Shown here: positions 20,383-28,209 of the stretch, piece by piece | Numbering within the stretch: the stretch's first letter is position 1 | Layout: the number at the start of each line of letters is the position of its first letter | Assembly: GCF_000717595.1 (NCBI RefSeq) | Contig: NZ_JNZO01000004.1 | Span: 1-64,000 of the forward strand | Reading direction: 5' to 3' | DNA length: 64,000 nt | Origin: Streptomyces flavochromogenes | GTDB taxonomy: Bacteria; Actinomycetota; Actinomycetes; Streptomycetales; Streptomycetaceae | Made by a program: the position numbers and the translations under genes | The notes under the pieces: model-generated | Databases searched by the model: none | What the model was told of the DNA's origin: nothing | The model's input: only the letters and a program-made list of their open reading frames with translations

Positions 20383-21935
20383 GCCAGTCAGCCGCAGCCA
20401 CCGGATTCTGGGCCCAGGCCACCGCCGACCCCGGCCGTACGGTCCTGATCGCACCCGACGGCGAGGAGTGGACCGCCGGCCGGCTGCACGCAGAGGCCAA
20501 CCGACTGGTCCACGGGCTGCGGGCGGCGGGCCTCGAACGCGGCGACGCGTTCGCCGTCGTCCTGCCCAACGGGCCGGAGTTCTTCACCGCCCATCTCGCC
20601 GCCAGTCAGGCCGGGTTCTACCTCGTCCCGGTCAACCACCACTTCGTCGGCCCCGAGATCGCCTGGATCGTCGAGGACTCCGGCGCCAAGGTCCTCGTCG
20701 CCCACGAGCGGTTCGCCGAGGCCGTGACCCTCGCCGCCGACGAGGCCGGACTCCTCGCCACCCACCGGTACGCCGTCGGTGCGATCCCCGGCTTCCGCGC
20801 GTACGGCGAACTGCTCGACGGACAGGACGCGAGCCCGCCCGCCGACCGCACCCTCGGCTGGGTCATGAACTACACCTCCGGCACCACCGGACGTCCCCGG
20901 GGCATCCGTCGCCCGCTGCCCGGGAAGCTCCCCGAGGAGACCCACCTCGGCGGTTTCCTCGGCATCTTCGGCATCCGGCCGGCCGACGGGAACGTCCACC
21001 TCGTCTGCTCGCCGCTCTACCACACGGCGGTGCTGCAATTCGCCGCCGCCGCCCTGCACATCGGGCACCCGCTGGTCCTGATGGACCGGTGGACACCCGA
21101 GGAGATGCTCCGTCTGATCGACCGGTACGACTGCACCCACACCCACATGGTCCCCACCCAGTTCCACCGCCTGCTCTCCCTGCCCGAGGAGGTACGGAAC
21201 CGGTACGACGTCTCCTCGATGCGCCACGCCATCCACGGCGCCGCGCCGTGCCCCGAGCACGTCAAGCGGGCGATGATCGACTGGTGGGGCCGGTGCGTCG
21301 AGGAGTACTACGCCGCGAGCGAGGGCGGCGGCGCCTTCGCGACCGCCGAGGACTGGCTGAAGAAGCCCGGGACGGTCGGCCGGGCCTGGCCCATCAGCGA
21401 ACTGGCCGTCTTCGACGACGACGGAGTCCGGCTGCCGCCCGGTGAACTCGGCACGGTCTACCTGAAGATGAACACCGGCGGTTTCCAGTACCACAAGGAC
21501 GAGGCGAAGACCGCGAAGAACCGCATCGGCGACTTCTTCACCGTCGGAGACCTGGGCGTCCTCGACGAGGACGGCTACCTCTTCCTGCGCGACCGCAAGA
21601 TCGACATGATCATCTCCGGCGGGGTCAACATCTACCCGGCCGAGATCGAGGCGGCCCTGCTCTCCCACCCCGCCGTAGCCGACGCCGCCGCCTTCGGCAT
21701 CCCGCACGCCGACTGGGGTGAGGAGGTCAAGGCGGTCGTCGAGGCGGCCGAGGCGTACGAGCCCGGGGCGGCGCTCGGCGAGGAGATCCTCGCCCACTGC
21801 GCCGACCGCCTCGCAGGCTTCAAACGTCCGAAATCGGTCGACTTCGTCCAGACCATGCCTCGCGACCCCAACGGAAAGCTGTACAAGCGCCGCCTGCGCG
21901 ATCCCTACTGGGAGGGCCACGAGCGCCCGCTCTGA
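20379..21935 (+). CDS. Acyl-CoA synthetase (AMP-forming)
   Basis: The 518-residue ANL-superfamily ligase activates a carboxylic acid with ATP and CoA. Motifs are the phosphate loop NYTSGTTGRPRG (about 164-175), the substrate/adenylate segment EYYAASEGGG, the DFFTVGDLGVLDEDGYLFLRDR core and GGVNIYPAEIE, with the C-terminal catalytic Lys in DPNGKLYKRRLRD. Its start overlaps the stop of the upstream nitronate monooxygenase. The substrate is unknown. The operator shared with the FadD19-like region suggests a steroid, terpenoid or branched-chain acid rather than an ordinary fatty acid (inference). A hairpin follows. Confidence 0.9.
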   Translation: MSQSAAATGFWAQATADPGRTVLIAPDGEEWTAGRLHAEANRLVHGLRAAGLERGDAFAVVLPNGPEFFTAHLAASQAGFYLVPVNHHFVGPEIAWIVEDSGAKVLVAHERFAEAVTLAADEAGLLATHRYAVGAIPGFRAYGELLDGQDASPPADRTLGWVMNYTSGTTGRPRGIRRPLPGKLPEETHLGGFLGIFGIRPADGNVHLVCSPLYHTAVLQFAAAALHIGHPLVLMDRWTPEEMLRLIDRYDCTHTHMVPTQFHRLLSLPEEVRNRYDVSSMRHAIHGAAPCPEHVKRAMIDWWGRCVEEYYAASEGGGAFATAEDWLKKPGTVGRAWPISELAVFDDDGVRLPPGELGTVYLKMNTGGFQYHKDEAKTAKNRIGDFFTVGDLGVLDEDGYLFLRDRKIDMIISGGVNIYPAEIEAALLSHPAVADAAAFGIPHADWGEEVKAVVEAAEAYEPGAALGEEILAHCADRLAGFKRPKSVDFVQTMPRDPNGKLYKRRLRDPYWEGHERPL

Positions 21936-21959
21936 GGACACCGGCTCATCCGGACCCGC

Positions 21960-21987
21960 GGGCGGCGCCCCTTCAGGGGGGCCGCCC
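21960..21987. terminator. Hairpin after the monooxygenase/ligase operon
   Basis: GGGCGGCGCCCCT pairs with AGGGGGGCCGCCC with one mismatch, 25 bases after the ligase stop. The rest of the gap to 22169 holds a further small inverted repeat (AGGAGGT with ACCTCCT near 22112-22136) and no gene. Confidence 0.6.
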
Positions 21988-22169
21988 GTGCCAGGCTGGC
22001 CCCCACGGTGCCGCTCCCCGCTCGCGGACACGACCGCCGGCTCGCGATCCCGCCACCCGGTCGTGGACCGACCGGGCCCACGGGCCGCCCCCTTAGACTT
22101 CGTGCGCGAGGAGGTCTCCCACGGTGACCTCCTTCCCCGTAAGGCACGGAGCTTGAGAGGGACGACACG

Positions 22170-22874
22170 ATGGCGGGCCGCGATCCCTTCGTGCTGGACG
22201 ACCCCGTCGGCGAGTCCCTCCGGGGCGGGCACGCCCCTCTCGCCCGCCGCGTCGGCGGGGCCGTCACCTATCTGCCGGGCGTCTCGACCTTCGCCGCCGT
22301 GTCCACCGACCCGGACCCGGTGCGATGGGTCGACCTCACCGAACTCCTCGGCCGGGGTGCGTTCGCCGACATGTTCAGCTGCCCGGTTCTCCCGCCGTCG
22401 GACTGGGAGCCCGTCTTCGTCCTGGAGGGCCGCCAGATGATCCGGCCGGGCGGCGGCGCGTCCGGGTGCCCGGCGGGCGAGTCGGACGACGGCGTGGTCG
22501 AACTGGGCGCGGACAGCGTGCCCGAGATGCTGGACCTCGTCGAACGCACCCGGCCCGGACCGTTCTGGTCCCGGACCCCCGAACTCGGCACCTACCTCGG
22601 CATCCGCGAGAAGGGCACGCTGGTCGCCATGGCCGGCGAGCGGCTCCGGCCGCCGGGGTGGACCGAGATCAGCGCGGTCTGCACCGCGCCCGAGGCCCGC
22701 GGGCAGGGCCACGCCGCCCGCCTGGTCGGCGCGCTCGCGGCGCGCATCGAGGCGCGGGGCGAAGGGGCCTTCCTCCATGTGGCCGAGGCGAACGCCGGCG
22801 CGCGCGCCCTCTACGAGAAGCTCGGCTTCGTGACGCGCAAGCAGGTGACCTTCCGCGGCTTCCGTACGCCGTAG
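22170..22874 (+). CDS. GNAT family N-acetyltransferase (FR47-like)
   Basis: The 234-residue protein has a poorly conserved N-terminal half and a C-terminal FR47/GNAT fold. The acetyl-CoA loop is VCTAPEARGQGHAARLVGALA and the final strand is HVAEANAGARALYEKLGFVTRK. AGAGGGAC about ten bases upstream supports ATG 22170. Substrate is unknown. It faces the convergent minus-strand reductase-hemerythrin gene; a weak 7-bp hairpin (GCACCGG/CCGGTGC, 22899-22920) lies between them. Confidence 0.82.
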   Translation: MAGRDPFVLDDPVGESLRGGHAPLARRVGGAVTYLPGVSTFAAVSTDPDPVRWVDLTELLGRGAFADMFSCPVLPPSDWEPVFVLEGRQMIRPGGGASGCPAGESDDGVVELGADSVPEMLDLVERTRPGPFWSRTPELGTYLGIREKGTLVAMAGERLRPPGWTEISAVCTAPEARGQGHAARLVGALAARIEARGEGAFLHVAEANAGARALYEKLGFVTRKQVTFRGFRTP

Positions 22875-22986
22875 GCCGTCTCCGGCGTCAGGGCGGGGGC
22901 ACCGGCAGCTCGTCCGGTGCGGCTGCGAAGAGCGGGGCTCGAAGTCCGTTCTGCGTGGCCGCAGGGCCCGACGTCCGCCGCCGGGG

Positions 22987-23892
22987 CTACGCTCCCGGCA
23001 CGGCCCGGGAGCGAGTGAGGGCCGGGACCAGCTGTGACTCCTCGTACGTGAAGTGTTCCTCCAGCCGGGTGGCCAGCCGGTCCACCTCGGCGCGGAGGGT
23101 GCCCGGTGCGGCCCCCGAGGTGAGGAGTGCCTCCAGTTCCTCCACCGTGCGGGCGATCACCCTGTGCTCCTCGCGCATCCGGTCCAGCGAGTCGGACAGC
23201 TCCGGGAACTCCCGCTCCAGGAGGTCGAAGGCGCTGTCCTCGTTGTGGTGGTGGGCGTGCAGCGCGCCGCAGAAGGTCAGGCAGTGGCGGGCGAGCCGGC
23301 CACCGAGGGCCGGGGTGTCCCGCACCACCGTGCCCGCCGCGTCCGTCGGTCCCGCCGCCTCCTCCGCCGGGGACCCCAGCCCTTCGCGTAACGCCGTCAG
23401 CTCGGCGCGCAGTTCGGCATGGACCTCGACCAGGTGGTCGGCGATCGCCCGGTGCCGCGCCGGATCCCCGAGGTCCACCCGGTGCAGGGCGACGACCGGG
23501 ATGATCCGGTCGGTGGCCGCCTGGTAGGCGGCGAACCCCGGGTCGCGCTCCGCCTGTTCCGCGTACAGGCGGTCCCGTTCCTCGCCCTGTGTCACATCCG
23601 CCGTCGCCCCGAAACGCTCGACGGTCCCGTCCGGGGTGCCCAGCTCGACGGTCACGTACGGGTCGGCGCTGAGGTTGTGGAACCAGGCGGGGTGCTTCGG
23701 TCCGCCGGCGTTCGACGCGAAGACGAGCAGCCGTGCCCCGTCGCGTACGTACACGGCGGGGTTCGTGTGGGCCCGCCCGCTGCGGGCGCCCGTCGTGGTG
23801 AGCAGGAGCAGGGCCGCGCCCTCGAACATCCCGCCCACCCGGCCGCCGTTGGCGCGGAACTCCTCGATGACCTGTCGGTTGAAATCGGACAT
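22987..23892 (-). CDS. F420-type (Ddn-like) reductase fused to a hemerythrin domain; contains a TTA codon
   Basis: About 301 residues. Residues 1-130 are a split-barrel deazaflavin (F420)-dependent nitroreductase/quinone reductase domain (VGGMFEGAALLLLTTTGARSG, KHPAWFHNLSADPYVTVELG). Residues about 150-290 are a hemerythrin HHE bundle whose di-iron ligands can be seen in CGALHAHHHNEDSAFDLLE, REEHRVIARTVEE and LEEHFTYEESQL. ATG 23892 follows GGAAGG. A fused F420 reductase and O2/NO-sensing di-iron domain suggests redox coupling or oxygen/nitric oxide sensing (inference). Leu168 is encoded by TTA (23389-23391), so translation may need bldA tRNA. It diverges from a MarR regulator across a 17-bp palindrome. 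Confidence 0.85.
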   Translation of the reverse strand: MSDFNRQVIEEFRANGGRVGGMFEGAALLLLTTTGARSGRAHTNPAVYVRDGARLLVFASNAGGPKHPAWFHNLSADPYVTVELGTPDGTVERFGATADVTQGEERDRLYAEQAERDPGFAAYQAATDRIIPVVALHRVDLGDPARHRAIADHLVEVHAELRAELTALREGLGSPAEEAAGPTDAAGTVVRDTPALGGRLARHCLTFCGALHAHHHNEDSAFDLLEREFPELSDSLDRMREEHRVIARTVEELEALLTSGAAPGTLRAEVDRLATRLEEHFTYEESQLVPALTRSRAVPGA

Positions 23893-23930
23893 GGCTGTGC
23901 CTTCCGGTAGCATCGATCCCGACGAATCTA

Positions 23931-23947
23931 TTTGCTTTGAAAGCAAA
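23931..23947. promoter_or_regulatory. Palindromic MarR-type operator between divergent genes
   Basis: TTTGCTTT-G-AAAGCAAA is an 8+1+8 palindrome in an unusually AT-rich patch, midway between the divergent starts at 23892 and 23968. Position and form suggest autoregulation by the adjacent MarR protein and control of the reductase-hemerythrin gene. Confidence 0.7.
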
Positions 23948-23967
23948 GCTAAAAGGGAGGGTGCAAG

Positions 23968-24450
23968 GTGTCAACCGCACACGAGGGTGACGAGGCCGCC
24001 GACGGGCCGGAAATCGACGAGGCCGTGCGCACGTTGCTGCTGCTCATGCCTCGGATGGTGTCGCGGGCGAAGCGGATCAGGATTCCCGACGAGCTGCAGA
24101 CGCTCACGCTCGCGCCCCGCCATCTCTCCCTGCTCGCCTACCTCCTGTTCGACGGGTCGCTCAGTGTCAACGAGCTCGCCGTCCGCCTGGAGATCGCCCC
24201 GACGACCGTGAGCCTCATGGTGGGGGACCTGGCGAAGAAGGGCGTACTGGAACGGGTCCAGGACCCCGCCGACCGCAGGCGCAAGATCGTCTCCATCGCG
24301 CCGGCGCACGCCGCCGCGATCGACGGCTGGCTCGGTCGCAGCGCGGATGCCTGGCGCTCCGCCCTCGCTCCGCTCGACGCGGCGCAGCGGCGGATGTTCC
24401 TCGACACCCTCACCGCGTACGAGCGCGGCCTCAGCGACCCCCTGGATTGA
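23968..24450 (+). CDS. MarR-family transcriptional regulator
   Basis: The 160-residue winged-helix protein reads LTLAPRHLSLLAYLLFDGSL then SVNELAVRLEIAPTTVSLMV and the wing ERVQDPADRRRKIVSIAP. The DxRxRR-type wing and flanking dimer helices are typical of MarR. GTG 23968 is chosen because GGGAGG at 23955-23960 is seven bases upstream. It diverges from the F420-type reductase-hemerythrin gene and probably represses both through the palindrome at 23931-23947. MarR proteins usually respond to phenolics, disulfide stress or oxidants. Confidence 0.9.
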   Translation: MSTAHEGDEAADGPEIDEAVRTLLLLMPRMVSRAKRIRIPDELQTLTLAPRHLSLLAYLLFDGSLSVNELAVRLEIAPTTVSLMVGDLAKKGVLERVQDPADRRRKIVSIAPAHAAAIDGWLGRSADAWRSALAPLDAAQRRMFLDTLTAYERGLSDPLD

Positions 24451-24491
24451 CCGAACCGGGCGAAAGCCCCCTTTGTGGCAGGATGCGGATC

Positions 24492-25589
24492 ATGAGTTCG
24501 AGCACGGCGTCATTGACACGGCAGTGGACCACCTGGGGGCCGGTGGTGGCGGCGCTTGTGCTTGTCGCGGCCTGGGGGCGCGATCTGCCGGGCTTCGCCG
24601 TCGGGTTCATCGCGCTCTGCCTGATCGCGGCCGTCCTCGCCGCGGTCCATCACGCCGAGGTCATCGCCCACCGGGTGGGTGAACCGTACGGATCGCTCGT
24701 CCTCGCCGTGGCCGTCACCGTCATCGAGGTCGGACTCATCGTCTCGCTGATGGTGGGAGGCGGTGAGAAGACCTCGACCTACGCACGCGACACCGTCTTC
24801 GCCGCCGTCATGATCACCTGCAACGGCATCGTCGGTCTCTCCCTCCTCGTCGGCGCGCTCCGCAACCGGGTCGCCGTCTTCAACGCCGAGGGATCCGGCG
24901 GCGCGCTCGCCACCGTCTGCACCCTGGCCACGATGACGCTGGTCCTGCCGACCTTCACCACCAGCCACCCGGGCCCCGAGTTCTCCGGCGTACAGCTCGC
25001 CTTCGCCGCCGTCGCCTCCATCTGCCTGTACGGGGTGTTCGTCGGCGTCCAGACCGTACGGCACCGGGACTACTTCCTCCCCGTGCCGCGTCCCGGCCAT
25101 GACTCGGCGGACGACCACGCGGACCCGCCGACCCGGCGCGACGCCTGGACCAGCCTCGGACTCCTGGTGGTCGCCCTCGTCGCCGTCGTCGGCAACGCCA
25201 AGCTGATCTCCCCGACGATCGAGGACGGCGTGCAGTCGGCGGGCCTGCCCAAGGCGGTCGTCGGTGTCGTGATCGCCCTGCTGGTGCTGCTGCCCGAGAC
25301 CCTCGCCGCGGTCCGCGCGGCCCGCAGGGACCGCGTCCAGACCAGCCTCAACCTCGCCTACGGCTCCGCGATCGCCAGCATCGGCCTGACGATTCCGGCG
25401 ATCGCGCTCGCCTCGATCTGGCTGTCCGGGCCCCTGGTCCTCGGCCTGGGCCCGCTCCACATGGTGCTGCTCGTCCTCACCGGTGTGGTGAGCGCCCTGA
25501 CCGTGGTGCCCGGACGGGCCACGCTCCTCCAGGGCGGCGTCCATCTCGCGATCTTCGCCGCCTTCGTGTTCCTGTCGTTCAGCCCCTGA
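24492..25589 (+). CDS. Ca2+:H+ antiporter, ChaA/CaCA family
   Basis: The 365-residue integral membrane protein has about eleven hydrophobic segments and the paired alpha-repeat glutamates of cation/Ca2+ exchangers: GEPYGSLVLAVAVTVIEVGL in the first half and VVGVVIALLVLLPETLAAV in the second. A short hydrophilic loop (RPGHDSADDHADPPTRRD) separates the halves. Resemblance to ChaA suggests Ca2+ or Na+/K+ efflux coupled to proton entry. ATG 24492 is preferred over the in-frame ATG 24483 because GCAGGA sits at a workable distance. It follows the MarR gene by 41 bases and could be co-transcribed with it. Confidence 0.85.
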   Translation: MSSSTASLTRQWTTWGPVVAALVLVAAWGRDLPGFAVGFIALCLIAAVLAAVHHAEVIAHRVGEPYGSLVLAVAVTVIEVGLIVSLMVGGGEKTSTYARDTVFAAVMITCNGIVGLSLLVGALRNRVAVFNAEGSGGALATVCTLATMTLVLPTFTTSHPGPEFSGVQLAFAAVASICLYGVFVGVQTVRHRDYFLPVPRPGHDSADDHADPPTRRDAWTSLGLLVVALVAVVGNAKLISPTIEDGVQSAGLPKAVVGVVIALLVLLPETLAAVRAARRDRVQTSLNLAYGSAIASIGLTIPAIALASIWLSGPLVLGLGPLHMVLLVLTGVVSALTVVPGRATLLQGGVHLAIFAAFVFLSFSP

Positions 25590-25619
25590 CGAGTTCCGCG
25601 TCAGGCTGGGCGGAGCCGT

Positions 25620-28052
25620 TCAGTCCCTGGCGACCACCACCCGCAGCGCCGGCGAGCGCAGGATGTCCTTCTCGCAGAACCGGGAGGTCACCCAGCGCTC
25701 GCCCGCGTACAACCGGGTCTGGTCGCTGTAGTGCGGCGACATCGGGTTCGAGGACTGGGAGTACGAGAGCAGCGTGCGGGCCACCGGGCACCGGCCGCCG
25801 TCCCAGCCCACCGCCTGCACATGACTGGTCCCGTGCGCGACCTCCGTGTAGCCGCCGCCGGCCGGGTTCCACACGGGCTCCGTCTTGTTCCAGACGCCCA
25901 GCGACTCGGTGCCGCCGCTCACCGGGATCCGCTCCCCGTTCCGAACGACGAACTGGTGCGCGCCGAGCGGTGCGTCCAACGCGATCCCCGCCGCCCGCAG
26001 CTCCGCGACCGCGTCCGCCAGGGCCTTCGCGAAGCCCGGCGCCGCCGTGTCGAGGGTGTTCGGGGTACGGACCGGGTCCGTCGCGGAGAACGGCACCGTC
26101 CACTGCCGGGCCGACGGCACCGCCGCCGTGAACTTCCGCCAGAAGCGGTCGAAGAGCAGCGCGCCCCTGCTGTCCGTGTTCACCGTCCGGTCCCAGGCGC
26201 CGATCACCCGGCAGGCCTCGGGATCGTCCGGCAGCGCCGTCCAGCAGGCCCGCGCCGCATCGGCCGCCGCCAGATCACCGGCGGGAGCCCGGTTGGCGAA
26301 CTGCCGGTGCTGCAGGTCCGCCACCGTCAGATCGCCCCGCGCCGCCATCGCCGCCACGTCCTCGACACCGCCGCGGGTGCGCAGCGAGCGCTGCGTGGCG
26401 ATCGTGCCGAAGATCCGCTCGTAGCCGGTCAACGGCCGGTCGGCGTTCGTCAGCCAGGCGCTGTCGTTGGAGTTCTCGACGTACGGCGTGTCCCGCAGCA
26501 CCGGCATCCTCGCGGGCCCGAAGATGCCGGGCTGTACCGCGTCCGGGTCGGAGCCGGGCACGCAGTCCGACCGCGAGCCGTCGAGCACGGCCACCCCCGA
26601 CGCGGGGTAGGTGGCCCGGCCGAGCGGGGTGGAGCACCGCGCGGCGAGCTCGTCGGTGATGCGTGGGAGCACCTGCGACTGGCTGAAGTAGGAGTGGCCC
26701 GCCGAGTCCGCCGCGATGGTGTTGACCCAGGGCAGCCCCTGGGTTCGCCGCAGGGCCTCGGCGATGTCCCGCGTGGAGCGCGCCTTGCCGAAGCCGAGCG
26801 CGGTGTCGGAGCCGCGCAGATTGCTCGCGTTGGGGTCGTTGAGCGCGTACGCCGTGCTCGCCGTCCACGGCAGCGGGAGCTGCGCGCCGAGCCCGCCGAC
26901 GACGGGGCCGTACCGGGTCCACCACTGGGTACGGGTGACCGGGGCGCCGCCCTTGACCGGGACGGTCACCTGACGCGGGATCATCCGTTCCGGCCGGCCG
27001 TCCACCAGGTACGACGTCGGGTCGCCCGGGTCGAGCGTCAGCTGGTGCAGGTTGAGCGGGACGCCGGTGGCGACGGTGTGGCTCCAGGCGACCTTGTCGT
27101 TGAAGCCGATGTTGACGACGGTCGTGCCGAGGAGTGAGGCGCCCGAGACGTTCAGCTCCCCGGGGATGGTCTGCTGCGACTGCCAGAAGCGGCGGCCGCC
27201 CTGCCAGGGGTAGTGGGGGTTGCCCAGGAGCAGCCCCCGCCCGTTCGCCGTGGTGGCCCCCGAGAAGGCGACGGCGTTGGAGCCCATCGTGGCGTTCTCG
27301 GCGGCGAAGAGTTCCCGCGCGGCCTCGGCCGCGCGGTCGGGATCGGGCAGCTGCCCGGAGGCGCCGGCCTGCGCGGCGGGCGCCTGCCCGGTCGCGCCGG
27401 GCTGCGGGCCGGCGGGGGCGGCCGGCGGCCGGGCGGCGGTGATGCCGTCGACGGCACGGCCCTGGCCGCCGAGCACCGAGACGGCGAAACCGCGCCGGGC
27501 CACGTCGAGGGCGGTCACCGGGCGGACCCAGTCGGCCTTCGCGCAGGCGGGATCCGTGACGCGGTTCTTCCGCAGCCAGGCGTTGTACCCGGCCGCCCAG
27601 CCGCGCATGAGCTCCTTCAGGTCGCGGCTCGGTCCGGCCGGCGCCGGAGTGCCGACCAGCGCCTCGACGGTTCCGGCGTCCCGCACCCCGCGGAAGTACA
27701 GGTCGCTGGAGAGGTTCGTGGCGGCGGACGACAGCGAGCCGTCCGGGGCGGCGTCCGGGCCGAAGTACCGGGAGCGTTCCCCGTTCACCGTCAGGAAGCC
27801 GTCCGCGAGCGTGCATATCTGGTCGGCTGCCTGGGCCCAGCCCGTTCCGAAGCCGAGGTTCGCGTAGTCCTTGGCCACGACGTGCGGAATGCCGTATTCG
27901 GTGTACCGGATGAGCGCCGACAGGCCCCGGTCGGACGGGTGGTGGCCCCGGCCCCCGGGGTCGGCGGCCGCCGCGCCGGGCAGGGTGGCGGTGACGACGG
28001 CGAGTGCGGATGCGGTGAGCGCGAGCTGCCTCAGACGGGTACGGAGGTGCAA
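25620..28052 (-). CDS. Secreted penicillin/aculeacin-type acylase (Ntn hydrolase)
   Basis: The 810-residue precursor has a signal peptide (LRQLALTASALAVVTATLPG, cleavage near AAAADPG). Its start is a TTG complementary to 28050-28052 with a very strong GGGAGG; the upstream in-frame GTG/ATG codons lack one. The alpha part has YTEYGIPHVVAKDYANLGFG. Autoprocessing should occur before Ser258 in ATMGSNAVAFSG, making Ser258 the N-terminal nucleophile of the beta chain, which continues GNPHYPWQGGRRFWQSQ. The arrangement matches aculeacin A acylase, cyclic lipopeptide acylase and acyl-homoserine-lactone acylases, so substrates could be fatty-acyl amides of peptides or signals. Located outside the cell. 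It is divergent from the acyl-CoA ligase at 28210. Confidence 0.9.
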   Translation of the reverse strand: MHLRTRLRQLALTASALAVVTATLPGAAAADPGGRGHHPSDRGLSALIRYTEYGIPHVVAKDYANLGFGTGWAQAADQICTLADGFLTVNGERSRYFGPDAAPDGSLSSAATNLSSDLYFRGVRDAGTVEALVGTPAPAGPSRDLKELMRGWAAGYNAWLRKNRVTDPACAKADWVRPVTALDVARRGFAVSVLGGQGRAVDGITAARPPAAPAGPQPGATGQAPAAQAGASGQLPDPDRAAEAARELFAAENATMGSNAVAFSGATTANGRGLLLGNPHYPWQGGRRFWQSQQTIPGELNVSGASLLGTTVVNIGFNDKVAWSHTVATGVPLNLHQLTLDPGDPTSYLVDGRPERMIPRQVTVPVKGGAPVTRTQWWTRYGPVVGGLGAQLPLPWTASTAYALNDPNASNLRGSDTALGFGKARSTRDIAEALRRTQGLPWVNTIAADSAGHSYFSQSQVLPRITDELAARCSTPLGRATYPASGVAVLDGSRSDCVPGSDPDAVQPGIFGPARMPVLRDTPYVENSNDSAWLTNADRPLTGYERIFGTIATQRSLRTRGGVEDVAAMAARGDLTVADLQHRQFANRAPAGDLAAADAARACWTALPDDPEACRVIGAWDRTVNTDSRGALLFDRFWRKFTAAVPSARQWTVPFSATDPVRTPNTLDTAAPGFAKALADAVAELRAAGIALDAPLGAHQFVVRNGERIPVSGGTESLGVWNKTEPVWNPAGGGYTEVAHGTSHVQAVGWDGGRCPVARTLLSYSQSSNPMSPHYSDQTRLYAGERWVTSRFCEKDILRSPALRVVVARD

Positions 28053-28209
28053 GATGCCTCCCAACGGACGGATGTGCACTACGGGTTGGACCATGCACGC
28101 AGCCGCGCGCCGTCATGTCAACATCCCGTTCGGTATCCGAGGTCCGGGCCTGTCCGGCGCGCCCGCACGGTACTTGACCTTCCGCCCGGTGCGCGCGGAG
28201 GATCACCGC

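Noticed and set aside
22899..22920. Hairpin GCACCGG/CCGGTGC as a terminator between convergent genes
   Set aside because: Only seven base pairs with an 8-base loop; too weak to list as a terminator feature.
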